The translations under genes were made by a program, and so were the position numbers. Below, piece after piece: positions 8,390 through 17,988 of a stretch of 54,719 nt of DNA. The DNA is from an uncultured Oscillospiraceae bacterium (GTDB lineage: Bacteria > Bacillota > Clostridia > Oscillospirales > Oscillospiraceae). The DNA is taken from positions 1 to 54,719 of the forward strand of contig CALWYF010000008.1 of the NCBI GenBank assembly GCA_944385705.1, read 5' to 3'. Every line of letters starts with the position of its first letter. Within the stretch, counting starts at the first letter, position 1. The notes under the pieces are model-generated. The model was not told the DNA's origin. It made no database searches and worked only from the letters and a program-made list of their open reading frames with translations.

Positions 8390-11300
8390 ATGGCAAAGAG
8401 AACGGACATAAAGAAGATACTCATTATCGGCTCCGGCCCCATAGTCATCGGACAGGCGGCGGAGTTCGACTATGCCGGCACCCAGGCCTGCCTGGCTCTG
8501 AAGGAAGAGGGATACGAGGTGGTCCTGTGCAACTCCAACCCTGCCACCATCATGACCGACACCACCATTGCCGACAAGGTTTATATGGAGCCCCTGACCC
8601 TGGAGTACATTGCCAAGATCCTCCGTTACGAGCGGCCCGACGCCATAGTCCCCGGCATCGGCGGCCAGACGGGACTGAACCTGGCCATGCAGCTGGAGAA
8701 GAAAGGCGTGCTTAAGGAGTGCCGGGTGGAGCTGCTGGGTACCAGCAGCGAGAGCATAGAAAAGGCCGAGGACCGGGAGCTCTTCAAGGAGCTGTGCCAG
8801 TCCATAGGCGAGCCCACCATCCCTTCTCAGATAACCTACAGCCTGGAGGAGGCCAGAGCCGCCGCCAGGGAGATCGGCTATCCTGTTGTTCTGCGTCCCG
8901 CCTTCACCCTGGGTGGCACCGGCGGCGGCTTTGCCAACAACGAGCAGGAGCTGGAGGACATCGGCATCAACGCCTTCAAGCTCTCTCCCGTGCACCAGGT
9001 GCTCATTGAAAAGAGCGTCAAGGGCTACAAGGAGATAGAGTTTGAAGTCATGCGTGACTCCAACGACCACGCCATCACCATCTGCGGCATGGAGAACGTG
9101 GACCCTGTGGGCGTACACACCGGCGACTCCATAGTGGTGGCCCCCATAATGAGCCTTAATGACCACGACCTGAAGATGCTCAATGACAGCGCCATTAAGA
9201 TAATCCGGGCCCTGAGGATAGAGGGCGGCTGCAACGTGCAGTTTGCTCTCAACCCCAATTCCAGCGAGTACTATCTCATCGAGGTCAACCCCAGAGTTTC
9301 CCGTTCCTCCGCCCTGGCCTCCAAGGCCAGCGGCTACCCCATAGCCAGAGTCACCGCCAAGATCGCCGTGGGCATGGCTCTGGAGGATATCACCATCGCC
9401 AACACCAACGCCGCTTTCGAGCCCAGCCTGGACTATGTAGTGGCCAAGATGCCCCGCTTCCCCTTTGACAAGTTCGCCACAGCTCCCAACGTGCTGGGTA
9501 CCCAGATGAAGGCTACCGGCGAGGTCATGGGCATAGGCGCCAACCTGGAGGAGTGCCTGCTGAAATCCGTGCGCTCACTGGAGATAGGCGTCTGCCACTT
9601 CCGTATGGCAAAATTCGACCATATGGAGACCCAGGACATTATTGAATACCTGGGCCAGTTCAGGGACGACGGCATCTTCGCCGTGGCTGAGCTGCTGCGC
9701 CGCGGCGTGAGCATAGACAAGCTCTATGAAGTGACTATGATAACCCCCCTGTTCCTGGAGTCCATAAAGAAGATAGTGGATATGGAAAAGACCCTGGCCG
9801 CAAATCCCGGGGATCGTGAGCTGCTCACCCAGGCCAAGAAGATGGGCTTCAGTGACAAGTACATTGCCTGGCTCTGGAAGGAGAAGGAGCTGGATGTGTT
9901 CAATCTCCGTCGTGAGATGGGACTCTTCCCCAGCTACCCCATGGTGGACACCTGCCATACCAATGCCTATATCCCCTACTTCTACTCATCCTACAGCAGA
10001 GAGAATTCCTCCCGTCTGGAGAACAGAAAGAAGATAGTGGTGCTGGGCGCCGGCCCCATCCGCATAGGCCAGGGCGTGGAATTTGACTACTCCACCGTCC
10101 ATGCCGTCACTACCATAAAGAAGTCCGGTTATGAGGCCATAATCATAAACAACAACCCGGAGACCGTCTCCACCGACTATACCACCGCAGACAAGCTCTA
10201 CTTTGAGCCTCTCACTGCTGAGGACGTTATGAATATCATAGAGTTTGAAAAGCCGGAAGGGGTCATCGCCTCTCTGGGCGGCCAGACCGCCATCAACCTG
10301 GCCCAGCCCCTTATGGAGCGGGGAGTGAAGATAATCGGCACCGACTGCGAGGCCATAGAGCGGGCGGAGAACCGTGACAGCTTCGAGCATATTCTGGAAA
10401 AACTGGACATCCCCCAGCCGGAGGGCCACGCTGTTACCAACATCGAGGACGGTGTGAAGGCCGCCGAGAGCATAGGCTACCCTGTGCTGGTGCGTCCCAG
10501 CTTCGTGCTGGGCGGCCGGGCCATGCAGATAGTGGCCAACGAGCAGCAGCTGCGCCAGTACCTCAAGACCGCCGTGGAGGTGGACGTGGACAAGCCCGTG
10601 CTGGTGGATAAGTATATCATCGGCAAGGAGATAGAGGTGGACGCCATCTGCGACGGCAGGGACGTGTTCGTCCCCGGCATCATGGAGCTGGTGGAGCGCA
10701 CCGGTATCCACAGCGGCGACTCCATAAGTGTATACCCCACCTTCAGTATCTCCGACAAGGTAAAGGGCATCGTGCTCCAGTATGCCAAGAAGCTGGGACT
10801 GGGCATAGGCATAGTGGGGCTGTATAATATCCAGTTTATTGTGGACAGAAACGACAAGGTCTATATAATCGAAGTGAACCCCCGTTCTTCCCGTACCGTG
10901 CCTTTCCTGTCCAAGGCCACCGGCTACAGTCTGGCGGATATCGCAACTGAGGTCATCATGGGCAAGAGCCTGAAGGAGCAGGGCATATTCGATATCTATC
11001 CCAAGGAGAAGAACCGCTGGTATGTGAAAGTCCCCGTGTTCTCCTTCAATAAGATACGGGGGCTGGATGCCTACCTGTCCCCGGAGATGAAGTCCACCGG
11101 CGAGGCCATAGGCTATGACGATAAGTTGAACAGGGCTTTGTACAAGGCTCTCCAGGCCTCCGGCACCCACCTGCAGAACTACGGCACCGTGTTTGCAACC
11201 GTGGCCGACAAGGACAAGGAGGAGGCTCTGCCCCTGATCCGACGCTTCTATAATCTGGGCTTCAATATAGAGGCCACCGAGGGCACCGCCCGCTTCCTGA

Positions 11301-11563
11301 AGGAGAACGGCATCCGCACCCATGTGCTGAAAAAGATAAGAGACGGCAGCAATGAGATACTGGATTCTCTCCGTCAGGGACATATCGCCTATGTCATCAA
11401 CACCCAGGATCTGGGTTCCCAGGGTCAGCTCAGCGACGGCTATAAGATACGCAGCACCGCCACCGAGAACAATGTCACCATGTTTACTGCCCTGGACACT
11501 GTGAGAGTTCTGCTGGACGTGCTGGAGGAGACCACTTTGCGCATCTCCACCATCGATGCCTGA
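8390..11563 (+). CDS. carB: Carbamoyl-phosphate synthase large subunit
   Basis: Makes carbamoyl phosphate from bicarbonate, ammonia and two ATP. The 1057-residue protein shows the expected internal duplication: IIGSGPIVIGQAAEFDYAGTQ opens the first synthetase half and VLGAGPIRIGQGVEFDYSTV the second (about residue 548). ATP-grasp motifs recur in each half, and the last 130 residues form the MGS-like allosteric domain. Length is close to the usual 1060-1075. The ATG is preceded by GGAGG. The glutaminase partner CarA is not in this operon or window, which is unusual. Confidence 0.96.
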   Translation: MAKRTDIKKILIIGSGPIVIGQAAEFDYAGTQACLALKEEGYEVVLCNSNPATIMTDTTIADKVYMEPLTLEYIAKILRYERPDAIVPGIGGQTGLNLAMQLEKKGVLKECRVELLGTSSESIEKAEDRELFKELCQSIGEPTIPSQITYSLEEARAAAREIGYPVVLRPAFTLGGTGGGFANNEQELEDIGINAFKLSPVHQVLIEKSVKGYKEIEFEVMRDSNDHAITICGMENVDPVGVHTGDSIVVAPIMSLNDHDLKMLNDSAIKIIRALRIEGGCNVQFALNPNSSEYYLIEVNPRVSRSSALASKASGYPIARVTAKIAVGMALEDITIANTNAAFEPSLDYVVAKMPRFPFDKFATAPNVLGTQMKATGEVMGIGANLEECLLKSVRSLEIGVCHFRMAKFDHMETQDIIEYLGQFRDDGIFAVAELLRRGVSIDKLYEVTMITPLFLESIKKIVDMEKTLAANPGDRELLTQAKKMGFSDKYIAWLWKEKELDVFNLRREMGLFPSYPMVDTCHTNAYIPYFYSSYSRENSSRLENRKKIVVLGAGPIRIGQGVEFDYSTVHAVTTIKKSGYEAIIINNNPETVSTDYTTADKLYFEPLTAEDVMNIIEFEKPEGVIASLGGQTAINLAQPLMERGVKIIGTDCEAIERAENRDSFEHILEKLDIPQPEGHAVTNIEDGVKAAESIGYPVLVRPSFVLGGRAMQIVANEQQLRQYLKTAVEVDVDKPVLVDKYIIGKEIEVDAICDGRDVFVPGIMELVERTGIHSGDSISVYPTFSISDKVKGIVLQYAKKLGLGIGIVGLYNIQFIVDRNDKVYIIEVNPRSSRTVPFLSKATGYSLADIATEVIMGKSLKEQGIFDIYPKEKNRWYVKVPVFSFNKIRGLDAYLSPEMKSTGEAIGYDDKLNRALYKALQASGTHLQNYGTVFATVADKDKEEALPLIRRFYNLGFNIEATEGTARFLKENGIRTHVLKKIRDGSNEILDSLRQGHIAYVINTQDLGSQGQLSDGYKIRSTATENNVTMFTALDTVRVLLDVLEETTLRISTIDA

Positions 11564-11571
11564 GGACGGGA

Positions 11572-12306
11572 ATGAGACAGGGAATATTTCAGATAATAGA
11601 GAACCTCCCCCTGGCAAGGGACATCATGTCCCTGCGCCTGGGGGGAGACACCGGAGCAATAGTGCGGCCGGGCCAGTTCGTTAATATACAGGTGGAGGAC
11701 TGTTTTCTGCGCCGGCCCCTCTCGGTCTGCGACTGGGATGGGGACAGCCTTACTGTGGTCTACCGTATAGCGGGACGGGGAACGGAGCTGCTGGCCAAAA
11801 TGAAAAACGGTAGCCTGGACGTGCTCACAGGTCTGGGCAACGGCTTCAATACCGCCCTTTCGGGAGACAGACCGCTGCTTATCGGCGGCGGCCTGGGCTT
11901 TACTCCCCTGTATGCCCTGGCAAAGAACCTGATAAAAGAGGGAAAGAAAGTTCAGGTGATCCTGGGCTTTGCATCAAAGGAGCAGGCTGTCTATGTGGAT
12001 AAGTTCAAGGCCCTGGGCTGTGAAGTCACGGTCTGCACCGAGGACGGCAGCCTGGGACTTAAAGGCTATGTGACCCGCGCCATGGAGGGCCTTGACTACA
12101 GCCATTTCTACACCTGCGGTCCGGAGGCCATGTTCAAAGCAGTCAGCGACTGCTCGCTTACATCGGGACAGTTCAGCTTTGAGCAGCGCATGGGCTGCGG
12201 CTTCGGCGCCTGCATGGGCTGCTCCTGCGAAACGCTCTACGGGGTGAAGCGCATATGTAAGGAGGGCCCGGTGCTTATGAAGGAGGAGATAAAATGGCGG
12301 ACATGA
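11572..12306 (+). CDS. pyrK: Dihydroorotate dehydrogenase electron transfer subunit
   Basis: Passes electrons from dihydroorotate, via FAD and a [2Fe-2S] cluster, to NAD+, as the partner of class 1B PyrD. The 244-residue protein has the flavodoxin-reductase layout: FAD site RRPLSVCDWD (about 43), NAD-binding LIGGGLGFTPLYALAK (about 103), and C-terminal cluster ligands in RMGCGFGACMGCSCET plus a later Cys in KRICKEG. It starts 9 bases after carB and its 3' end overlaps pyrD by 13 bases. Confidence 0.95.
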   Translation: MRQGIFQIIENLPLARDIMSLRLGGDTGAIVRPGQFVNIQVEDCFLRRPLSVCDWDGDSLTVVYRIAGRGTELLAKMKNGSLDVLTGLGNGFNTALSGDRPLLIGGGLGFTPLYALAKNLIKEGKKVQVILGFASKEQAVYVDKFKALGCEVTVCTEDGSLGLKGYVTRAMEGLDYSHFYTCGPEAMFKAVSDCSLTSGQFSFEQRMGCGFGACMGCSCETLYGVKRICKEGPVLMKEEIKWRT

Positions 12307-13211
12307 GAGTCTCCCTCTGCGGCATAGAGCTGGATAACCCGGTCATTCCCGCCAGCGGAACTTTCGGATACGGCTATGAATTTGCGGAGTTATATGATAT
12401 AAATGTACTGGGTACGTTCTCCTTTAAGGGCACCACCAGGGAACCCCGCTTCGGAAACCCCACTCCCCGCATCGCCGAGTGTACCGCCGGGCTCATAAAC
12501 TCCGTGGGACTGCAAAACCCCGGTGTGGAGAAAGTGATAGAGGAGGAACTGCCGAAACTGGCCAATGTATTCCATAAGAAGGTCATGGCCAATGTGAGCG
12601 GCTTTTCCGTGGACGACTATGTGTACAGCTGCGAGAAGCTGGACAAGTGCGAGCAGGTGGGCTGGCTGGAAGTGAACGTCAGCTGCCCCAATGTCCACGG
12701 AGGCGGTATGAGCTTCGGTACCAGCCCGGAGGCTGCGGCGGAAGTCACCAGAGCAGTGAAAGCCGTGTGCCGCAAGCCGGTGATAATCAAGCTCAGCCCA
12801 AATGTTACCGATATAGTGTCCATCGCCCTGGCATGCCAGGAGGCGGGGGCCGACGGAATAAGCCTTATAAATACCCTGCTGGGCATGCGTATAGACCTTA
12901 AAACACGGCGGCCTGTGGTGGCCAACCGCACCGGAGGCTTTTCCGGCCCGGCCATTTTCCCCGTTGCCTTGCGCATGGTCTACCAGGTGGCCCAGGCGGT
13001 AAAGGTGCCGGTCATCGGCGTGGGGGGAGTATCCAGCGCCGAAAATGTCATTGAGATGATGCTGGCGGGAGCCACTGCCGTGGAAGTAGGGGCCGCAAAT
13101 CTGACCCGGCCCTATGCCTGCCGGGACATTATAAAAGAGCTGCCCGCAGCAATGGAGAAGTACGATATAAGTTCACTGAGAGATATAATAGGAGGAGCGA
13201 TACATGGGTAA
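12294..13211 (+). CDS. pyrD: Dihydroorotate dehydrogenase, class 1B catalytic subunit
   Basis: Oxidises dihydroorotate to orotate using FMN, 305 residues. Family motifs: [16 protein letters not shown] near the N-terminus, active-site Cys in [12 protein letters not shown], and FMN phosphate-binding [11 protein letters not shown] near the C-terminus. The active-site Cys and the adjacent pyrK identify class 1B (NAD-linked). AAGGAGG inside the end of pyrK precedes the ATG. It overlaps pyrK by 13 bases and pyrF by 8. Confidence 0.96.
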   Translation: MADMRVSLCGIELDNPVIPASGTFGYGYEFAELYDINVLGTFSFKGTTREPRFGNPTPRIAECTAGLINSVGLQNPGVEKVIEEELPKLANVFHKKVMANVSGFSVDDYVYSCEKLDKCEQVGWLEVNVSCPNVHGGGMSFGTSPEAAAEVTRAVKAVCRKPVIIKLSPNVTDIVSIALACQEAGADGISLINTLLGMRIDLKTRRPVVANRTGGFSGPAIFPVALRMVYQVAQAVKVPVIGVGGVSSAENVIEMMLAGATAVEVGAANLTRPYACRDIIKELPAAMEKYDISSLRDIIGGAIHG

Positions 13212-13902
13212 AGACGTCATAGTTGCCTGCGATTTCAGCAGCGCAGAGCAGGTGTTCACTTTCCTGGATAAATTCAAAGAGCGTAAGCCCTTTGTAAAGA
13301 TAGGCATGGAGCTTTACTATGCCGAGGGCCCGGAGATAGTCCGCCAGATAAAGGCCCGTGGTCATAAGATATTTCTTGACCTGAAGCTCCATGACATCCC
13401 CAACACCGTGAAAAAGGCCATGGCCGTACTCTCCGGACTGGATGTGGACATGTGCAATGTCCATGCCGTCGGAACCTCCGCTATGATGAAAGCCGCTCTG
13501 GAGGGCCTGACCCGGCCAGACGGCAGCCGCCCCCTGCTCATAGCCGTCACCCAGCTTACCTCCACTGACCAGGAGAGCATGGAGAGAGAGCTGCTCATTG
13601 AAAAACCTCTGGACCAGGTGGTCATGAGCTATGCACGCACCGCCAGGTCGGCGGGGCTGGACGGCGTGGTCTGCTCACCCTTGGAGGCGGGCAAGGTCCA
13701 CGAGACCTGCGGCAATAACTTTGTCACCGTCACCCCCGGCGTCCGCTTTGCCGACGGGGATGCGGGAGACCAGAAGCGGGTGACCACCCCCGAAAAGGCC
13801 AAAGAGCTGGGCTCCGACTATATCGTGGTGGGCCGTCCCATAACTGCCGCCGCCGACCCGGTGGAGGCGTACAACAGATGCGTAAAGGAGTTTGTAGGAT
13901 GA
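13204..13902 (+). CDS. pyrF: Orotidine 5'-phosphate decarboxylase
   Basis: Last step to UMP. The 232-residue TIM barrel begins VIVACDFSS and carries the catalytic Asp/Lys/Asp array [13 protein letters not shown] (about residues 58-70). The phosphate-binding end reads [19 protein letters not shown] precedes the ATG. It overlaps pyrD by 8 bases and pyrE by 4. Confidence 0.96.
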   Translation: MGKDVIVACDFSSAEQVFTFLDKFKERKPFVKIGMELYYAEGPEIVRQIKARGHKIFLDLKLHDIPNTVKKAMAVLSGLDVDMCNVHAVGTSAMMKAALEGLTRPDGSRPLLIAVTQLTSTDQESMERELLIEKPLDQVVMSYARTARSAGLDGVVCSPLEAGKVHETCGNNFVTVTPGVRFADGDAGDQKRVTTPEKAKELGSDYIVVGRPITAAADPVEAYNRCVKEFVG

Positions 13903-14534
13903 TGGAAAAGAAAATTGCAAAAGACCTGCTGAAGATAAAGGCGGTGTTCTTCCGCCCTGACGAGCCCTTCACCTGGGCCAGCGGCATCAAGAGCCCCGTG
14001 TACTGCGACAACCGCCTGACCCTCACCGCCCCGGAAGTGCGTCTGGATGTGGAGCAGGGTCTGGCTCAGTTGATAAAGGAGAATTACCCTGAGGCCGAGG
14101 TGCTCATGGGCACTTCCACCGCCGGCATTGCCCACGCCGCCATCACTGCCCATCTGCTGAATATGCCCATGGGCTATGTGCGCTCCGGTGCCAAGGACCA
14201 CGGCCGCCAGAACCAGATAGAGGGACGCCTGGAACCGGGCCAGAAAGTAGTTGTGGTGGAAGACCTCATCTCTACCGGCGGCAGTGTGCTGGAAGTGGTG
14301 GATGTACTTCGCAAAGCCGGGGCAGATGTGCTGGGAGTGGTGAGCATCTTTACCTACGGCATGAAGAAGGGCCTGGAGCGCCTGGCCGAGGCCAAGGTGA
14401 AGAATGTATCCCTGACCAATTTCGACGTGGTGGCTGCTGCCGCCGCGGAGGAGGGCTATATAAAGCCTGAGGATGTCCAGCGCCTCATCGCCTTCCGGGA
14501 CAATCCCTCCGATGAGAGCTGGATAAAGAAGTAA
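13899..14534 (+). CDS. pyrE: Orotate phosphoribosyltransferase
   Basis: Joins orotate to PRPP, giving OMP for PyrF. The PRPP-binding motif [13 protein letters not shown] and the upstream [10 protein letters not shown] loop are present. I place the start at ATG 13899, 8 bases after AAAGGAG (13884-13890), which makes an ATGA overlap with pyrF and a 211-residue protein. ATG 13902 is the alternative. It is the last pyrimidine gene; no clear terminator follows before scfA. Confidence 0.95.
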   Translation: MMEKKIAKDLLKIKAVFFRPDEPFTWASGIKSPVYCDNRLTLTAPEVRLDVEQGLAQLIKENYPEAEVLMGTSTAGIAHAAITAHLLNMPMGYVRSGAKDHGRQNQIEGRLEPGQKVVVVEDLISTGGSVLEVVDVLRKAGADVLGVVSIFTYGMKKGLERLAEAKVKNVSLTNFDVVAAAAAEEGYIKPEDVQRLIAFRDNPSDESWIKK

Positions 14535-14648
14535 AGCCCAAGCAAAAAACTTGATTTTATCATTTCCTTGTGATAAACTTTTAAAATGTATAGCGGCCCC
14601 TGGTCAAGGGGCTGCCTAAACTACTGTCACAGAATGGAGAATATAGCT

Positions 14649-14795
14649 ATGGAAAGAATCAAGACTCTTGAGACCCGCGACCTGTGCGAGAGCGCCAAGA
14701 ACGGCGGCTGCGGCGAGTGCCAGACCTCCTGCCAGTCTGCCTGCAAGACCAGCTGCGGCGTTGCCAACCAGAAGTGCGAGAACGAGAAGGCCTGA
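14649..14795 (+). CDS. scfA: SCIFF (ranthipeptide) precursor peptide
   Basis: The 48-residue peptide starts MERIKTLETRDLCES and carries the highly conserved core ECQTSCQSACKTSCGV. This is the SCIFF family (six cysteines in about forty-five residues), nearly universal in Clostridia, whose cysteines are cross-linked to neighbouring residues by a radical SAM enzyme. Here seven cysteines are present (13, 21, 24, 28, 32, 36, 43); Cys13 in the leader-proximal part is extra. GGAGA lies 8 bases before ATG 14649. The maturase gene follows after a large hairpin. Confidence 0.93.
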   Translation: MERIKTLETRDLCESAKNGGCGECQTSCQSACKTSCGVANQKCENEKA

Positions 14796-14819
14796 GTAAG
14801 AGGCTGACTCTGGAAAAAT

Positions 14820-14901
14820 AAAAAGCTGCCGCCTGTTCAGGGGCTGCCGGAATGGGGAGCTGTGCTTCCTTTTCCAACAGTGCTCCCGGGCGGCGCTTTT
14901 T
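14820..14901 (+). terminator. Branched hairpin between scfA and scfB (terminator or attenuator)
   Basis: The outer arms AAAAAGCTGCCGCC (14820-14833) and GGCGGCGCTTTTT (14889-14901) pair with one bulge and end in a T-run. An inner GGGAGC/GCTCCC stem sits within. Partial readthrough would give more peptide message than maturase message. Confidence 0.7.
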
Positions 14902-14937
14902 ATCTTTACCAATATACATAGAGGGAGGGTACCCTGA

Positions 14938-16320
14938 ATGGTACACCAATACAAATTCAACGGCTATAATATCGTCCTGGACAGCTGCTCCGGCTCCATT
15001 CACTCTGTGGACGAGGTGGCCTATGACATAATAGCCATGTATAAGGAAAAGAGCCCCGAGGAGATAGTTCGGGAGCTCATGAAAAAGTATGCTCACCGCA
15101 GCGACGTTACGGAGGAAGAGCTCTATGCCTGCATAGACGATGTGGCCGCTCTGGAGAAGGCGGGCAAGCTCTACACTCCCGACAATTTTGCCTCCATGGC
15201 CGGAACCTTCAAGGAGCGCTCCGGGGACGTGGTGAAGGCCCTGTGCCTCCACGTGGCCCACACCTGCAACCTCAACTGCTCCTATTGCTTTGCCAGCCAG
15301 GGCAAGTACCACGGGGAGCGGGCCCTGATGAGCTTCGAAGTGGGAAAGCGGGCCCTGGATTTCCTTATTGAAAACTCCGGCCATCGCACCAACCTTGAGG
15401 TGGACTTTTTCGGCGGCGAGCCCCTGATGAACTGGGATGTGGTAAAGCAGCTGGTGGAGTATGCCCGCACCCAGGAGGAGCCCCACCACAAAAAGTTCCG
15501 CTTTACCCTCACCACCAACGGCATGCTCATAGACGATGATGTCATCGACTTTGCCAACAGGGAAATGGGTAACGTGGTTTTGTCCCTGGACGGACGCAAG
15601 GAGATACACGACGCCCTCCGGGTGGACTATGCCGGAAACGGCAGCTACGACCGCATAGTTCCAAAATTCCAGAAGCTGGTGAAGGCCAGAGGCGGGAAAA
15701 ACTATTATATGCGGGGCACCTTTACCCATGCATGCCCGGACTTCACCAAGGACCTGTTCCACATGGCGGACCTGGGCTTTACCGAGCTGAGCATGGAGCC
15801 GGTGGTCTGCGCTCCCGGAGACAGTGTAGCCTTGACTCCGGAGGATATTGAGGTCGTAAAGCAGCAGTATGAACTGCTGGCTGTGGACATGCTGCGCCGT
15901 GAGAAGGAGGGCAAGCCCATAACCTTCTACCACTACATGCTGGACCTCACCGGCGGCCCCTGCATTTATAAGCGCATCTCCGGCTGCGGTTCCGGCACCG
16001 AGTACATGGCCGTCACTCCCTGGGGCGACCTTTACCCCTGCCACCAGTTTGTGGGCGAGGAGAAGTACAAGCTGGGCAACATCTGGGACGGGGTCACCAA
16101 CACCAAGCTTCGGGAGGAGTTTCGCTCCTGCAATGCCTACGCCCGGAAGGAATGCGACGGCTGCTGGGCCCGGCTCTACTGCTCCGGCGGCTGTGCCGCC
16201 AATGCCTATCACGCCACCGGCAGCATAAAGGGCGTGTATGAGGCGGGCTGTGAACTGTTCAAAAAGCGCATTGAGTGTGCCATCATGATGAAGGTGGCAG
16301 AGAGCCAGGAGCAAGACTGA
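14938..16320 (+). CDS. scfB: Radical SAM/SPASM maturase of SCIFF peptide
   Basis: Thioether-forming enzyme acting on the upstream SCIFF peptide. The 460-residue protein has an N-terminal segment of about 100 residues that likely contacts the leader, then the radical SAM motif CNLNC (Cys110, Cys114) with Cys117 giving CxxxCxxC, a FFGGEP SAM-binding segment, and a C-terminal SPASM domain with many cysteines (GGPC, GCGSG, YPCHQF, CDGCWARLYCSGGC) for two auxiliary [4Fe-4S] clusters. The start follows GAGGGAGGG. The TGA shares one base with the next ATG. Confidence 0.95.
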   Translation: MVHQYKFNGYNIVLDSCSGSIHSVDEVAYDIIAMYKEKSPEEIVRELMKKYAHRSDVTEEELYACIDDVAALEKAGKLYTPDNFASMAGTFKERSGDVVKALCLHVAHTCNLNCSYCFASQGKYHGERALMSFEVGKRALDFLIENSGHRTNLEVDFFGGEPLMNWDVVKQLVEYARTQEEPHHKKFRFTLTTNGMLIDDDVIDFANREMGNVVLSLDGRKEIHDALRVDYAGNGSYDRIVPKFQKLVKARGGKNYYMRGTFTHACPDFTKDLFHMADLGFTELSMEPVVCAPGDSVALTPEDIEVVKQQYELLAVDMLRREKEGKPITFYHYMLDLTGGPCIYKRISGCGSGTEYMAVTPWGDLYPCHQFVGEEKYKLGNIWDGVTNTKLREEFRSCNAYARKECDGCWARLYCSGGCAANAYHATGSIKGVYEAGCELFKKRIECAIMMKVAESQEQD

Positions 16321-17654
16321 TGGACAGCCCCATAGCCGACTTTGTGAAAAGCTATGCCGCATCCGGCACTGCCCGTTTCCACATGCCCGGCCACAAGGGG
16401 AGAGGCCCCCTGGGCTGCGAGCCGCTGGACATTACAGAGATAGCCGGGGCCGATTCTCTCTATGAAGCCTCGGGAATAATAGCTCAAAGCGAGGAGAACG
16501 CCCGCTGCCTCTTCGGCACCGGACGCACCCTCTATTCCACCGAGGGTTCCAGCCAGTGCATAAGGGCCATGCTCCAGCTGATACTGCAAAACCGCAGGCC
16601 GGGCACCGCCCCAGTGATACTGGCGGCCAGGAACGTGCACAAGGCCTTCATATACGCCGCCGCCCTGCTGGATTTTCAGCCGGAGTGGCTCTGGCCGGAG
16701 GGGGACAGTGACTCCCTGCTGGGCTGCCCCATAAGCCCCCGGGGTGTGGCCAAAGCCATGGACTCGCTGCCGGAGCCGCCTGCGGCAGTTTACATAACAA
16801 GCCCGGACTATCTGGGGAACCTGGCGGACGTAAAGGCCGTAGCCGACGTTGTCCATGAGCGGGGGAGCATCCTGGCGGTGGACAATGCTCACGGGGCTTA
16901 TCTCCACTTTCTGGAAAGCTCCCTGCACCCTATGGACCTGGGGGCAGATATCTGCTGCGACTCCGCCCATAAGACCCTGCCGGTGCTCACCGGCGGGGCC
17001 TACCTGCACATAAGCAAAAGCGCCCCGGAGAGCTTCAGGAAAAACGCCCGACAGGCCATGGCGCTATTTGGCTCAACCAGCCCGTCCTATCTCACCATGG
17101 CCTCCCTGGACATGTGCAACGTCTATCTGGCCGGGAAGTTCCGGCAGGAGCTGGCTGAGACCTGCTTGAGGATAGAGGACCTGAAAGCCCGGCTGAAGGG
17201 CCGGGGATGGGGGGTAGAGACCTCCGACCCGCTGAGACTGTGTCTCAGGGCCCCGGAAGGCGGCAGCGGCCTGGAACTGGCCCAAAGACTTAGGGAGAAG
17301 GGGATGGAATGTGAGCACGCCGACGGGGGCTACCTGGTGCTCATGTTCACTCCTGAAAACAGCCCGGAGGAGCTGGAGCGGCTGGAGAAAGCTCTGGGAT
17401 ATGCTCCTGCCCCGCCGGCTGTAAGGAAACCGATGCCTCTGCCCAGAGGGGAGCGGGCCATGTCGCTGCGCAGGGCGATGCTTTCCACTCAGGAGACTGT
17501 TCCGGCAGGAGAGGCTCTGGGGCGCATCTGCGGAGCCCCTACAGTGGCCTGTCCTCCTGCGGTGCCTATAGCTGTCTCCGGGGAACGGATAGGGCGGGAG
17601 GCCCTGGAGCTTTTCCGCCGCTATGGCCTGGAGAGCGTGGATGTGGTCATATAA
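16320..17654 (+). CDS. Orn/Lys/Arg decarboxylase-family PLP enzyme
   Basis: Fold type I PLP enzyme of 444 residues. It starts with the family motif ARFHMPGHKGRG (about 18-29), then the substrate-pocket segment LYSTEGSS. The PLP-binding Lys is probably Lys218 in CDSAHKTLPVLTGG, with Asp188 in ILAVDNAHGAY contacting the pyridine nitrogen. It would decarboxylate a basic amino acid such as arginine or lysine for polyamine synthesis, but the exact substrate cannot be read from sequence. Its start overlaps the scfB stop by one base, so it is translated with the SCIFF genes. Confidence 0.85.
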   Translation: MDSPIADFVKSYAASGTARFHMPGHKGRGPLGCEPLDITEIAGADSLYEASGIIAQSEENARCLFGTGRTLYSTEGSSQCIRAMLQLILQNRRPGTAPVILAARNVHKAFIYAAALLDFQPEWLWPEGDSDSLLGCPISPRGVAKAMDSLPEPPAAVYITSPDYLGNLADVKAVADVVHERGSILAVDNAHGAYLHFLESSLHPMDLGADICCDSAHKTLPVLTGGAYLHISKSAPESFRKNARQAMALFGSTSPSYLTMASLDMCNVYLAGKFRQELAETCLRIEDLKARLKGRGWGVETSDPLRLCLRAPEGGSGLELAQRLREKGMECEHADGGYLVLMFTPENSPEELERLEKALGYAPAPPAVRKPMPLPRGERAMSLRRAMLSTQETVPAGEALGRICGAPTVACPPAVPIAVSGERIGREALELFRRYGLESVDVVI

Positions 17655-17688
17655 TCATATAAAAAATAATAAAAAATTTTTTAACAAG

Positions 17689-17724
17689 AAAGACTTTCGG
17701 ATACCAAATCGAAAGTCTTTTTTT
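17689..17724 (+). terminator. Rho-independent terminator after the scfAB unit
   Basis: A perfect 11-bp stem (AAAGACTTTCG / CGAAAGTCTTT) with a 10-base loop is followed by TTTT. Confidence 0.88.
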
Positions 17725-17733
17725 AATGCTTAG

Positions 17734-17743
17734 AAACCGGTTT
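17734..17743 (+). promoter_or_regulatory. Candidate LacI-family operator AAACCGGTTT
   Basis: A perfect 10-bp palindrome with a central CCGG lies about 85 bases upstream of the sugar-operon -35 box. LacI/GalR-family operators often have this kind of core. No LacI gene is in the window. Confidence 0.35.
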
Positions 17744-17826
17744 ACAACAGCGACAATTAGACTAAAATGTATAAACATTCAGAAAAACCCAGGCAGAAAC
17801 TGGAATTTCTGGCCTCCCATACATAA

Positions 17827-17855
17827 TTGACAGGGGAAAAAGACTGTGGTATACT
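17827..17855 (+). promoter_or_regulatory. Promoter of the sugar transport/catabolic operon
   Basis: TTGACA (17827-17832) and TATACT (17850-17855) have ideal 17-base spacing. The leader to the start codon is about 125 bases with no recognised riboswitch. Confidence 0.8.
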
Positions 17856-17988
17856 TAGCCAAACTTGTGGAATGTGCATGAATGTAGTGGGTGTAAAGTA
17901 ATTAACAACCTGAAATTTTGACGCTTTTCACAATTATGGGAAGTTCATCGGCGCAAGCCGTGAATAAAAAATTTATGGAGGAAATGAA

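Noticed and set aside
9986-11617. A 543-codon minus-strand frame opposite carB
   Set aside because: It is a shadow of the duplicated CarB frame with no recognisable domain.
14659-16362. A 567-codon minus-strand frame opposite scfB
   Set aside because: The plus strand has clear radical SAM/SPASM motifs and a ribosome site; the antisense frame has neither.
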